A DNA stretch of 64,000 nucleotides, from NCBI RefSeq assembly GCF_000182565.1, contig NW_015971549.1, forward strand, positions 124,001 through 188,000, given 5' to 3'. Below are positions 1 to 10,660 of this stretch, piece by piece. Position numbers and translations under genes: made by a program. A model generated the notes under the pieces. The model made no database searches. It was not told the origin of the DNA and saw only the letters and a program-made list of their open reading frames with translations. Source of the DNA: Spizellomyces punctatus DAOM BR117. Lineage: Eukaryota; Chytridiomycota; Chytridiomycetes; Spizellomycetales; Spizellomycetaceae. The number at the start of each line of letters is the position of its first letter. The stretch's first letter is position 1.

Positions 1-509
1 TGATTCCTGAGGATGAAAGGATCCCAAGGGTTACCGGGGCTCTCTGGTATTTGCTTTGTCTTCTCGATATTGCCCACGGTCGATAGTTGCTTAATCCGTC
101 AGGATAGGAAATACACCTCAGGCGCCGTTGGCACTCTCTTGCACACTATAAATCTTCAAACTCCGTCTCCGTATCCAGACACAGATGTCGAAGTTCATGC
201 GGACGGATATCTCTTCAAAATTCTGGACCTTTATCACGCACCGACGTTGCTTACTCGTGCCGGGGATCATGATCCGTTGGTTCTTCAGGTAGGCGCAACT
301 TGGGTATGTAGTCTTAAGCGGCTGATCTGATCCCGATGTTCGTCGATGCATAGTACCAGAATGATGACCCTTATCTGCGCGAGGTGGCCGCGGTTGTCGA
401 TGCCGTCGAGGGAAGGGGCAAAGGCAAGGAGGAAATCCTATGTGATTGGAATGATGCAGTGGAAACCTATTTGCTCAGTTGGGCGATTAGGAACGCTTCT
501 GAGGAGTAG
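1..509 (+). CDS. Gfo/Idh/MocA-family oxidoreductase, C-terminal end (5' partial)
   Basis: Two exons are visible, about 12-288 and 360-509, joined in phase 0 across a short intron (donor at 289, acceptor CAG just before 360). The upper exon contains SGAVGTLLHTINLQ and a following DVEVHADGYLFKILDLYHAPTL-type strand pattern. The last exon contains NDDPYLREVAAVVDAVEG and ends DAVETYLLSWAIRNASEE before TAG. This is the usual C-terminal part of fungal NAD(P)-dependent Gfo/Idh/MocA dehydrogenases, where the beta-sheet domain is followed by a helix with DP(F/Y)..E and a closing Y..TWAIR-like helix. The N-terminal Rossmann domain lies outside the window; a stop at bases 1-3 in this frame implies that an intron ends at about base 11. 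Substrate cannot be inferred. Confidence 0.6.
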
Positions 510-1019
510 CTTGTATAGCGCTATCCTTTGGTCACTGCTTTGCATCTAAATATCTGGCACGATCTTGAATTTCGCAATCACATTTTTGATCACGTAATAA
601 CTCCCGATCATAATGAAAAAACCCAGTAGTTTAGACAATTTCTGGAGGGCAGAGCTTGTTTAAAGGCCGATATCAAACCAAAAACTTTCTCCAACAACCA
701 CGGTAGTGGTCCCTGAGCGGTCAGAAGAGCTTCAGCTGAAGCCAGGGGCTCCACTGACGTGACAAGCCAATTGTACTTGAGCCCCATTGAGTCAGTATGC
801 ACTCAGCAATCGTGCTGTCGTGAAGGATGAGCTCGTTAGGTAATGAAAAGGTACAAAGAACCTCCCAGAAAGAGTTTCATTCTGTAAATACGGACATTGT
901 CATAAAACCCCGTCGAGCAGCAACAACAAGTGATTAATTTTCGCATCGCTCCTGTCTACTTTGGCTGTTCACTACCTATAGTCTCTGCTTCACGAAATCT
1001 GCTTAGAAACATAGCCATC
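510..1019. other. Intergenic gap, no gene seen
   Basis: This stretch separates the 3' end of the oxidoreductase from the CBS gene. I see no convincing reading frame, tRNA or repeat in it. It should hold the promoter of the downstream CBS gene, but no clear TATA box is visible. Confidence 0.4.
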
Positions 1020-2563
1020 ATGGCCACAACCCAAACTGCACCTCAGACAGCTCCTACCGCGCCCACCAGCCTAAAAAGTCTTCCCTGGCCTTTCCCTATC
1101 GACTTCCTCAGAAACCATACCATTGATGAGATTCTTGAAGATCGCATGGTGGCTCGTGCCAATTCAGCAGCCAACTATGAGCTGGCAGAAGTTAATGAGA
1201 ATGCAACCGTTGCGCAGGTATTGTCTATCTCCGGTCAAGTACACAGTTTGAAATTTGGTCTTGTCTGATTGAAACCGCCTTGTTACATATTGCAACATTG
1301 CATAGGCATTTGACAAACTCCGCGCAGACGATGTCACCGCCCTTCCCTGTTTTCGCGAGGAAGGTGGCAAAAAAGAGTACACCAATATGATCAATATTCT
1401 CTCCCTGGCCGCTTATACTATCTTTATGGTGATCAATAACTCTTTTAGCACATGTTGCAGCCAACCACGAAATGACTGTTTTCTTTTGGATGGTTGATAG
1501 ACTCTCTGGGACGAATTGGAGGATAGAGATTTCCGCAAGGCAGAGAGCGAAGCGGAACGAGACGAGCGACGTGCCCGCATGGTCAAGGAGCACATGGACA
1601 ACTACTTTACGGTAATAGAAGCCTTTGGATTGATGTCATTACGGTTGCTTATCATGTCGCCTATTCTCCCCAATATAGCGGCCTGTAAAAGATGTGATTG
1701 GCTTTCATGCCGAGTCCTTTAAACTCCATTCGCTTCCCCGTACAGCCAGCGTCCTCGATCTAGTCAACATAATGAAGGACGGAGTTCACCATGTCCTGAT
1801 TCCGCCGCAAGGTGACCAAGAAGCGGATATCGTCAGTCAGGGTGATCTGGTGAGGTGGTTAACCAGCGAAAAACATGACGATTTGAGTTTGAGGCAGCTG
1901 TGGCAGATTGGAGTGGATACTGCTACAACGTATGCGTTGAAGGTATGAGTCGAAAATGGGCTACGTTGACATCACCGGTTTTCCTGTTCTCACAATCCAA
2001 CACTAATAATTTCATCTTTTGGGGAAAAGTTTGAAGGCGACGGTGATCCGAACCAGCTCAAATATCCCGACGGTCGGTGGACGGGGCGACAGAGGCGGTA
2101 AGGCGAGAATGGAAGATATCTAATGTCGAAAGCTGGAGCACTGCCTCATCTCTCTTCAAACCACTTTAGATACGCTCTGCACCTTCCTGACAATCTGCAG
2201 GCTGTAGTGGCGTTCAAGTCCATGATGGTCCATCACTTGTCTAGCGTCGCTATCGTTGATTCTAAAGACGGCACCATTAAAGCCAATCTTAGTGCTACAG
2301 ATCTTCGTGCCATCACTCCCGACAATGTTCTGGACGTGTTCCGTCCTGTGATGGAGTATCTTTCGACACTACCTGATCGTCGTGAGGAGCCTGTAACCAT
2401 CAGTCGGCATAATACGATCAAAGACGCAATCAACAAATGTCTTCAATATGATGTCCACAGGGTTTGGGAGATTGATGATGAGACCAAGAAGCCGATGGGA
2501 AACTTTTCGTTGACAGATGTGATTTGCTGTTTGTTGCCGTTGGATGCTCCAAAGGAGGAGTGA
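1020..2563 (+). CDS. CBS-domain protein (AMPK-gamma/Sds23-like)
   Basis: The six-exon model, about 385 residues, is exons 1020-1217, 1306-1428, 1501-1611, 1679-1942, 2030-2097 and 2170-2563. All junctions keep frame; the last intron holds a TCTAAT branch site. The ATG at 1020 sits in an ATCATGGCC context. The protein has a Thr/Ala/Pro-rich leader, then tandem CBS-like units. Typical CBS text includes NATVAQAFDKLRADDVTALP, TASVLDLVNIMKDGVHHVL followed by IVSQGDLVRWL, then SMMVHHLSSVAIVDSKDG with LSATDLR, and HNTIKDAINKCLQYDVHRVW ending in a FSLTDVI strand. Paired CBS motifs form Bateman modules that bind adenine nucleotides in AMPK-gamma and Sds23 relatives. An insertion rich in Glu and Arg (about residues 108-144) splits the first unit. 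The exact subfamily is uncertain. Confidence 0.75.
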
Positions 2564-2870
2564 GTGCGGTTTCCTGCACTGGTAATTTTCATTGTGTACA
2601 TATCTTGCTTCTGCTGGTATTCGAGAGCCATTTGTGCATGGGATAAATCGCTGTTAAAAACATGCCATATGTATAGCTTTCTGCAATCAATGATGGGGTT
2701 AACTCGGTGGATGAACTGGGACGCAGGAGATCGATCGCGGTGCGCTCCTTGACTCAGCTGAGTGAGGTCATCCGTTCCAGGGCGGTTTTGCTAGTACTTT
2801 CAATTTGAGTTTGATGGCCAAAAGACCTTTCTCAGCGATTGCAAACTACAGACTAGCTTAAACTCCAAGA

Positions 2871-3454
2871 ATGACCAGCGTCCTATCTCTCATCAACCGC
2901 CCGCTGATTGTGTCCGTCGGCATTCCCGTGGTGCTTGGGATGTCATCCGGTCTCATCACACAAAAGTCAGTTCGCGACTGGTATCCAACCATCAAAAAGC
3001 CGAGCTGGACTCCACCCAACTGGGTCTTTGGACCAGTGAGTTTCCAAAGATTTCTAGTTTATTCATTTGCAATTCTTTGTATTCATCGGGGTTTGTTACT
3101 TAGGTTTGGACTACCCTTTATGCATCAATGGGCTACGCCTCGTATTTGATTTATAAAGCCGGCGTAGAGCGGCCTTTCCTTGATACCACTGGGCCCCTTC
3201 AGCTATACGCTACCCAGCTTGCCCTCAACGTCTTGTGGACACCCCTGTTCTTTGGCGTGCATCAGCTTGGAGCAGCCAGTTTGGACATTGTAGCCTTGTT
3301 TGGCACTATTGTTGCGACTACTCGGGAGTTTGGAAAGATTGACCGTCTAGCTGGATGGCTAATGGTCCCGTATGCGGCATGGGTAGCATACGCTGGGTCT
3401 ATTACCCTGTATGTATGGTGGAATAACAAAGATACAAAGGGGAAGAAGAACTGA
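2871..3454 (+). CDS. TspO/MBR (translocator protein) family membrane protein
   Basis: Two exons, 2871-3035 and 3104-3454, joined in phase 0, give about 171 residues, the normal length for TspO/peripheral benzodiazepine receptor proteins. Five hydrophobic segments can be picked out. The family signature W-Y-x-x-L/I-K-K-P-x-W-x-P-P appears as DWYPTIKKPSWTPPNWVFGP, followed by VWTTLYASMGYASYL. Later hallmarks are the Q-L-A-L-N-x-L-W-T-P-L-F-F segment and the final MVPYAAWVAYAGSITLYVWW helix. TspO proteins sit in the outer mitochondrial membrane of animals, or in the outer membrane of bacteria, and bind porphyrins and sterols. The role in this fungus is inferred from family only. The gene lies about 300 bp upstream of RFC4 on the same strand. 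Confidence 0.93.
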
Positions 3455-3749
3455 TGCTGTAAATAAAAGATTTTCAAAACCCTATTCGATTTGGGAACAT
3501 CGTTCCCAGTTCAATTGATAGAATTTACAATCAACGGACGTTGGTGGTTTACATATTGGGCGGCAAAGAGGAGCAGGCCTTGAGCATTTCCGATTACTGT
3601 TATTCCCTCGCTGACATGTAGGTAAACAACAATGCGATATCTCTGTAGGAGTTACGAAGGTTCGCTGTGCCACCACTTGACTCATATCCGGCAATCTGGA
3701 CAATGTCGCTCGCTGTTCGCTTGCTTTCTGAACGAGATCCATTTTCACA

Positions 3750-5247
3750 ATGGCAGATTTTTTCAAACCGTCAAAATCCGGAAGGTCAAAGTCCTCTTCA
3801 AAACCCCGTGAACCTCCAATACGACCATGGATAGAAAAATATCGACCGAAGGACATGAACGACATCAGCTCCCAGGAAGAGGTAGTCGCCGTTCTAAAAA
3901 AGACATTAGAGTCGCAGAACGTGAGTATATATGATACATACTCCAAGATAGTATTCATATTGCTGATTACCTGGCTCTTTATTGCTCTAGCTGCCGCATC
4001 TTCTTTTCTATGGACCACCGGGAACTGGGAAAACTTCTACTATTTTGGCGTTGGCGAGGGAACTGTACGGGTAAGTGGGCGCCTGATGAGACGGTGTGCG
4101 GTACTAAAGGCTAATGTGAACCGGACTGTAAAGTCCAGAACTCATAAAAGACCGAGTTCTTGAACTTAATGCCTCCGATGAGCGCGGTATAGATGTCATC
4201 CGTGCCAAAGTCAAGAACTTTGCGCGAACAACAGTGAGCGGCTCGGCAAAGTATATATCGAGATCTTGGTTGTTGCCACCAGAAAATCTGTCAACTGATG
4301 GATTTTCTATTTAGTGGCTACCCCTCCCCGCCATACAAAATCATTATTCTTGATGAAGCAGATTCCATGACGCAAGACGCTCAATCCGCCCTGCGTAGAA
4401 CAATGGAAACTTATTCGAACATTACCCGATTTTGTCTCATTTGTAATTATATCAGTCGGTACGATATGGCAGTCTGCATCGATTCACAGCCCATGCATGG
4501 TGTCGCTTATCCTGTCTATCACAGTATCATTCAACCCCTGGCCTCCCGATGCGCCAAATTCCGGTTTAAGCCCCTCGATACGACATCCACCAAACAGCGC
4601 ATCGAAGAGATATGTCGCAACGAGAGTGTGAATTGTCCTCCTGAGGTATCAAGTGCATATTCATGTCCTCCTGATATGACCCGCCTAACCTGGTTTTCAT
4701 AGACGGTTGACCATCTTGTTCGAGTCTCGGAAGGCGATATGCGGCGATCCATCATGCTCCTGCAAAGCGCGTACAGATTATATCAGTCAGAACCCATAAC
4801 AAAGGATGCCATGTCTGAGATTGCTGGGGTAAATGCCTGCCTGGTTCAGAATCAAAAGATTGAGGAAATAACGCGGTAAACCGTTTCCTGCTCCTTTTAC
4901 AGGTTGTTCCGGAACCCTTAATTGACAAGCTCATGGCGGTATGGCAGTCTAAAAACATAGCTCATATTGAAAGTACGGTGAACCAAGTCATCAAAGCCGG
5001 GTATTCTGGGGCACAGTTGATGAGTCAGGTTTGTAGTAGTTCTCCTGATGCGGGTGATTGCTGTCAAAGACGGATTTTGACACTCAAATATCTCACGTAG
5101 CTCCACGATCGTGTGATATCAGACGCCCACCTCTCTTCAATTCAGAAATCAAAAATGGCACAGACCCTAGGCCAAGTGGACAAGGCCCTTGGGGACGGCG
5201 CGAGCGAGCATTTACAGTTGTTGAGGCTGCTTGTTGCTGCATATTGA
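3750..5247 (+). CDS. RFC4: Replication factor C subunit 4 (RFC4; yeast Rfc2 type) clamp-loader ATPase
   Basis: About eight exons encode roughly 340 residues, the usual size. After a short Ser/Lys-rich leader come WIEKYRPK and [15 protein letters not shown]. The second exon carries the Walker A motif [20 protein letters not shown]. The third has [22 protein letters not shown] (RFC boxes IV/sensor region). The fourth has Walker [21 protein letters not shown] and ends with [10 protein letters not shown]. Next come [17 protein letters not shown], the SRC arginine-finger motif, then [19 protein letters not shown]. The last exons encode the collar domain, ending [16 protein letters not shown] before TGA. 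The text matches animal RFC4 more closely than RFC2, RFC3 or RFC5. RFC loads PCNA onto primer-template DNA. The gene converges on the minus-strand KASH-like gene, 214 bp away. Confidence 0.93.
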
Positions 5248-5461
5248 CCGTTGTTCTTATCATGAACATTTTATCTTGCTATAATGTTAATATATTTCGG
5301 ACAGATTAAAATCAGTAATTTTCCCACTGCGTACAGGTTCCGATCCCATATTTTCCGTTACATATCTACAGGCATGGTTCTTTATTATTAACATAAAAAT
5401 CCGGAGGCGCGACCACGCCGACCATCCAGACCATCCAACCTCCCAGTATACGCACCCAACC

Positions 5462-8400
5462 TCAAGTGGGCACAATCCACTTAATCTCACCGAACAGCAT
5501 CTCATGCAACCGAATTAGGGTCCAATCGAAAATTCCGTAAGGGTGCTGTTCCATCTCGGGGTCGACCCACCATGCTGTGTAGTACATGGTGATAAGGCAC
5601 GCAATAGTCATCATTACCAGAGTTTGGAACCATGTGGTGGTAGCTGGCACTCGCGGTTTCGGTGTTGATGGCACTTGCTTCGGGCGATGACCAATTGACA
5701 ATTCGTCATCGGACCATGTGTCAGCGGGTGTGAAAGAAACCAAGGTTTGAATACTGACGGTTTTGCGCCGGGGTCGTACTGTGGTGGGCTGGGATGTATT
5801 GTGCTTCGATACTTGAAGGGTCAGTTCTGCGATAGTCGCTCGGTATTCAATGATTTGTTTTTTCAGCTCGCTGACACGTTCGGTTAGCTGGACGTTACGA
5901 CCAGTTTGTTTTTGGAGTTCTAGTAGAAAATTTTCAATGGGGAGCTCACTCCCAAACGATGGCGGGAAATCTAGTACCAACCTCTCTGTGCATCCTGTAC
6001 AGTATTCTCCGTTTGCGTCACATCCCGCTTCAGGGCCTGAATCCACCGATCTGCCTCCGCATCGTAATGTTTACGGAAGTTGAGGATGCGCCGTGTTTCC
6101 AGGACCTCGTCTTGCAGGTTTACAATATTTTCCCGAAGTCGGCGCTGTATGAAGTTACGTATTATTACACTGTACTATCACAGAGGCTAGCAATGGTTTC
6201 TTACGTTCTCTGTTTCAACGGATGTCAAAATCTCTGTGAGGCCCCTTAAACGCTCGTCTAATGAAGTTGAAAAAAGTTTTCCTTGTCAGCATGCCGCTGC
6301 ATATGCCTTGGGGTTGAATCGCATCACTAACCATCCAATTCCTCGCGCTCTCTCATCGCCTCCCGGGCTGCAAATTCCCTCTCCACCTGCTTTCTGATCG
6401 CTTTTTCCAACGCTTTAAGTCGAGCGTCCTCATCCGTTTGAACTCCCTTCCCGTAGGTTTCAACCAAGCCAACCCCAGTTTGTATGCCAATATTTTGGCT
6501 ACACACTTCTGGGTCCTCAGTCTGCAACCACTTGTTATGAACAACTGGGACGACCTGCTCCGATTGAACGCCAATTGATGTCTTCACTGCCTCCGCTTGC
6601 ACGACTTTGCTTTGCGTTTCAGTCGTTGCTACTAGACATTGCGTGCCCACTTCGCATTTCGGAACCTCATCGTGCGACCTATCAGTCTGGGTAGATGCTG
6701 AACTGATGTCTGCTGTTGTTTGCAGTCCAACGCTACAGTCCGGGCGTACCGGAAATTGCTCCATGGTTTGCACTTCCTGTTGAAGTCCAGATATCAAGCC
6801 CGAACCCGCCTGTACGGAAACCATACAGTCGGGCCGGATTGCTATCTTTCCTCCTGTTTGCACTCCTTTGTCACATGAGTCGATGATACCTGGACCCGCC
6901 TGTATACCAACGCACGCCTCATGCCGAACCACTTCATCTGTTTGCACACCCTGCACAAGTCGTTGACCCATCCCTGCCCCGAACTGCACCGATTGATCCG
7001 ACTTTGAAATCTCGTCAGTCTGTATTCCCTCGTCAGAATATCCAACACACCCAATGCCCTTCTGTGTGCCAATCGAACATTCCGGTTTCAATGAGACTGC
7101 TCCCTCGGTTTGCGTCGCCTTTGATTGCAACGCTAGCAGAAGAGCAGATTGCGATTGTAGTCCAATGGAACTACGACGTGTTCCATACATTGACGTGAGT
7201 GCCATGCCAATTGTTTGGGTAGCCTTCGCACTGGTCTGAGTTGAAAGCGTGTCAGATTGCACAGCAATTGACTGCGTCGATTTCAGCTGAGGTATATCAA
7301 TCGAAAGGACATGATCCAGTAATGGCGCTGTGGGAGATGTTTGAATTGATGCGTCCGGCGCGTGGGAAGGTTCAGTCTGGGTAGTCATATCTTGCCACTC
7401 CGTAATAACGGGGATCAACGGTAGAAAAGGTCTTTCTTGTAGCATTTCCTCCAGTTCTTCAACTGTGGGTTTGAAAGGGGATCTAGGACGTTTTGATGGC
7501 GACTTGGGCATTTTGGAGGGAGAACTGACTGGAACCCCGGAATTTGGCGAGGCAACTAAGTACGACGATAACGTAAGCTCATCCAGCAGGCATTTGACGA
7601 TGCAAACGTTGAGTTAGCTACTTACGGGTAACTACCATATGCGGCATGTTAATTAGTTTTCCCTTGGACGGCGAAAAAGTTAACGAGTCCATATCCGGAT
7701 CGGGCATCTTTAAGCGCAAGATCTTGCATTAGGCCATGCACACGCAGGGGAAACAATGGACTCAACCCACCACCATAAATCTAGCCTGATGCTTGTATTC
7801 TCTTCGTCGATGGCCCTTGCGGGATTCGTGGGAGGGGTGTGTATTCTGTAAGATATTATCAATGTAACAGTTGGACTAGGTTTTCAGGGACGCCCTCCCT
7901 TACCCCATCCTCCTGACCAGACTCTGAACCATAAGTTGAATCCGAGCACTCCATTTCCTGGTTCAATGGCTACCACCCAGCCATATGATCAGCGCCAGAC
8001 TCTATTTACACCGCCCAATTTGCATACCTTTGAAGTAGATGGCGCTTCACGAAGCATTTCCATGGTTCTCGGTGGGCGTGAACTATTGCCTAGCTCCTCT
8101 AAGTTGGCTTTGAGAGTTTCAATGGTTTCCTTTAACTCCAGATTTTCCTTTCGTAGCTCATTCATCAGATCATCAGCCTTTTCCACATCGCGTTCGAGTC
8201 TTTGTATATCATCCTCTAAACGCCCCTTGTCGTCCAATGTCTATAAAGTCAAATATATAGTGTTAACACAAGTATTCGTTGCCTCCTCCTTCAGATCATA
8301 CCCTTTGTAGGTCGCGTTCGAAATGCTGGAGGTTCGTCTCTGATGTGGCGAGTTCAGATTCCTTCCATTGCAACATATCGGCAAGTTTTTTGTTGGCAGC

Positions 8401-9834
8401 TAATGTAGCAACACCTATCGTTAACCCTTCATATATTGACTTTCCAAAATGAATTGAATACCTGTTTGCTGCTCCAGTTGATGACGCAGGTGCATGCTGT
8501 TGCTTTTTGATGCTGTCAGCTGCTTCTTTAAAGAAACTATCGAAGTTTCAAGCTGGGTAGTGATGTCAAATCAGTACCTCCGATCTCAAGACTCATCTCA
8601 CCGCAAAACTTACAGCTTCCATTTGCAGCAGCAATAACTCCTCTCTGCTCCGCACATCCCCGCACTCTTTCCTCTTGGCTGTAAGTTCGGCCTCCAACTC
8701 ATCCACTTTGCGCTGAAGCTCATGAATCTGATCATCGGCACGCCGATGAGACCTTTCCGACTCGTGAAAACGTCGTGTGATTTCAGAACATCGGCGCTTT
8801 AATGAAGATATTGTCCCGATTTGAGAAGTTATCGTGTCCTATTAATCAAGCAATTAAAGGGCGAGCCACGACCGCTTGTTGGTAATTCCCCAACCTACGT
8901 CGTCGTCTTCCTCACTGAAAGGGCTTCTGGGAGCAGAATGAAATGGGCTCCCATCTACATCAGCTTCAGAATCACTAAACAGATTCTTGCGAGGTGATGA
9001 AGACAAAGAGCTGCTAGTGTCGGAAAAAGTTGCCCTAGGGCTCCAGAACATCTCGGGGGTTCTTACGGCGCCCGCATACACGGAGTATGGCTCGTTAGCA
9101 CCATAGGTACTCATACCGCCGGCTTCAATCACTTCAAAATCTGGGCTATTGGTGTTCGAACGAGACCGAGGGGACGCTGACCCAGGGGTATGTATCTCAA
9201 ATTGGTCAAGATAATTCGGGGATTGTGTGCCTCCGGCTCGCCGAGCCGTTGGGCTGGACGTTGGACTGTGTACTGACCGTCGACGTGCCGCTTTCGCTGC
9301 TCTCTGAGCAGAGGGGAACCGTCCAGGCATGCGCACGGTTGATGGTAATGTTGGTAGTATCTGTCGTGTTGGTGGTGGTGTCGGAGTACGAAGCACTCGT
9401 GGTGGGGGTGATGGTGTCGCCATGGCTGTAGGACGCGCACGCTGAAACAGTCCCAAGAATTCCTCCGCGTCGAAACCTCTGGTCGGATCGCAGGACGCCA
9501 ATTCCTCGCATAGTTGTCGGAGACCAGACCGTTCTTTCACTGTGAAAATCTGAATACGGTGCTCATTCTCCAGATCTTCCACAAGAGGTAGTACGTTTGC
9601 GTATGGGATAAAATCGGAATTTTCGCTGTACCGTGTCCAAAGCTCTTGTGCCCGAAGGAGGAGGTATGCACTCAGAGTTGCTTCTGGCGCCGGCGTCAGG
9701 TTCTGTCAAAACGGAGGTCACTTGAAGACACATTCCAACAATATACAAAGAAAACTCACCAGTTCTGATGAAGCATCCTCTTTCCCAGCGTACGTGTCTT
9801 CAGTACTACCAGTAGACTCTAGCTCGTCCGTCAT
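5462..9834 (-). CDS. Long coiled-coil tail-anchored protein with KASH-like C terminus and Gln-Thr (LC8-type) motif array
   Basis: I join about a dozen minus-strand exons into one protein of roughly 1,200 residues. Start is ATG at 9834 (MTDELESTGS); an upstream in-frame start is only GTG. Order: a helical N-terminal segment with a DPTRGFDAEEFLGLFQRAR stretch recalling an EF-hand-like fold; a Ser/Pro-rich region with many SP/TP sites (8900-9450); coiled coil (8000-8840); the Gln-Thr array exon (6332-7555); a second coiled coil (5800-6330); a basic linker; one hydrophobic span (TLVMMTIACLITMYYTAWW); and a 37-residue tail ending WIVPT before TGA. Junction phases at about 6331, 6185 and 6010 agree, supporting one gene, although some donors are GTTAGT or GTTGGT. 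One-TM tail anchoring with terminal VPT fits KASH proteins (plant WIP/SINE end in xVPT). The 7700-7990 part probably holds small exons I could not fix. Function is inferred. Confidence 0.68.
6332..7555 (-). repeat. Array of about 25 short Gln-centred motifs (TQT/GVQTD/GIQT), LC8-binding type
   Basis: This single exon of the KASH-like gene encodes a low-complexity region with a motif roughly every 10-20 residues. I count 14 copies with QT: TTQTE, SIQTS, STQTS, KATQTI, KATQTE, GIQTD, GVQTD, KGVQTG, EVQTM, GLQTT, STQTD, WLQTE, GIQTG and KGVQTD. Eleven further sites have Q followed by S, A, K, C or F in the same setting (GLQSQ, GTQKG, GIQAG, SVQAG, GVQSE and others). Two copies begin KATQT, the same core as known dynein light chain (LC8/DYNLL) ligands; GIQ(T/V)D is the second classical LC8 form. 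Longer repeats such as RPDC-x-x-x-x-Q show local duplication. The exon ends in a charged helix leading into the second coiled coil. Confidence 0.75.
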
Positions 9835-10660
9835 TGATCGAGCGTAACGGCCGACCGCAGAATTGAATGGCGCTACCCTGGGGTGTTGGCATACGCGTTC
9901 GGCGCGTTTTCGCACCACCCCTTCTGAGAGCTTCCTTTGAAGCTAATGTTCCCCCCCCGGACACCTACTTGATTCTGCCGATAGAAGTTAGGTTGAATTT
10001 CTCCCACGACCGGAGACTCGAGTTTCCGGGTGGTCGGGCTGCTCAACGTTTCAGAATGGTTTGGGCTTCGTGAGCTGCAGCCCTCAAATAGTACGGACGG
10101 CCTTTATAGCAAAATGCTTAACGAACACTGTGCTTATCACCAATAGTGGCCGCGATCCGCTGCCGAGATGGTCGTCACCTTTGCAGGGTGGGAAACAGCG
10201 CAGCACGAATGTGTGTTGATGCCCTTCTGGATGAATCATCGGACACATCACATGATCTATCAAACCGCTTTTGGTGAATCGAATTCATGTGGTCATTCCG
10301 TCCGAAATAAACGATGCAAAAGGTCGATTGGATGTATTTCTCTACAGATATTTATTTCCCACACCTTTCAGAGCTCAAACTAATCTTATATCAGCCGTCC
10401 TAAACTACGGCGGCGAGGGGGGGACAAGACGAGCAGAAAATAAAACATAGATGGACGACCAAAAGGAAAGACAATATATACACAAAAGAATCGCAAAGTC
10501 CCGCCACCATTATCATCGGTCATCATCTATCAGCAAAGACCCGTATGTGGGAATTGCTGTTTTAGCGACGATCAGGTGAATCTTCCGACAGTCTACTTGT
10601 CAACATATCTGATGTCAGAGGTTTTGCGACCACAAATTTCTAAACAGCTGCATAAGCAAC
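9835..10660. other. Gap between the KASH-like gene and the PTC7 gene
   Basis: About 800 bp separate the start of the KASH-like gene from the 3' end of the minus-strand phosphatase. I find no reading frame here that I would call a gene; it should carry the promoter of the KASH-like gene. Confidence 0.4.
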
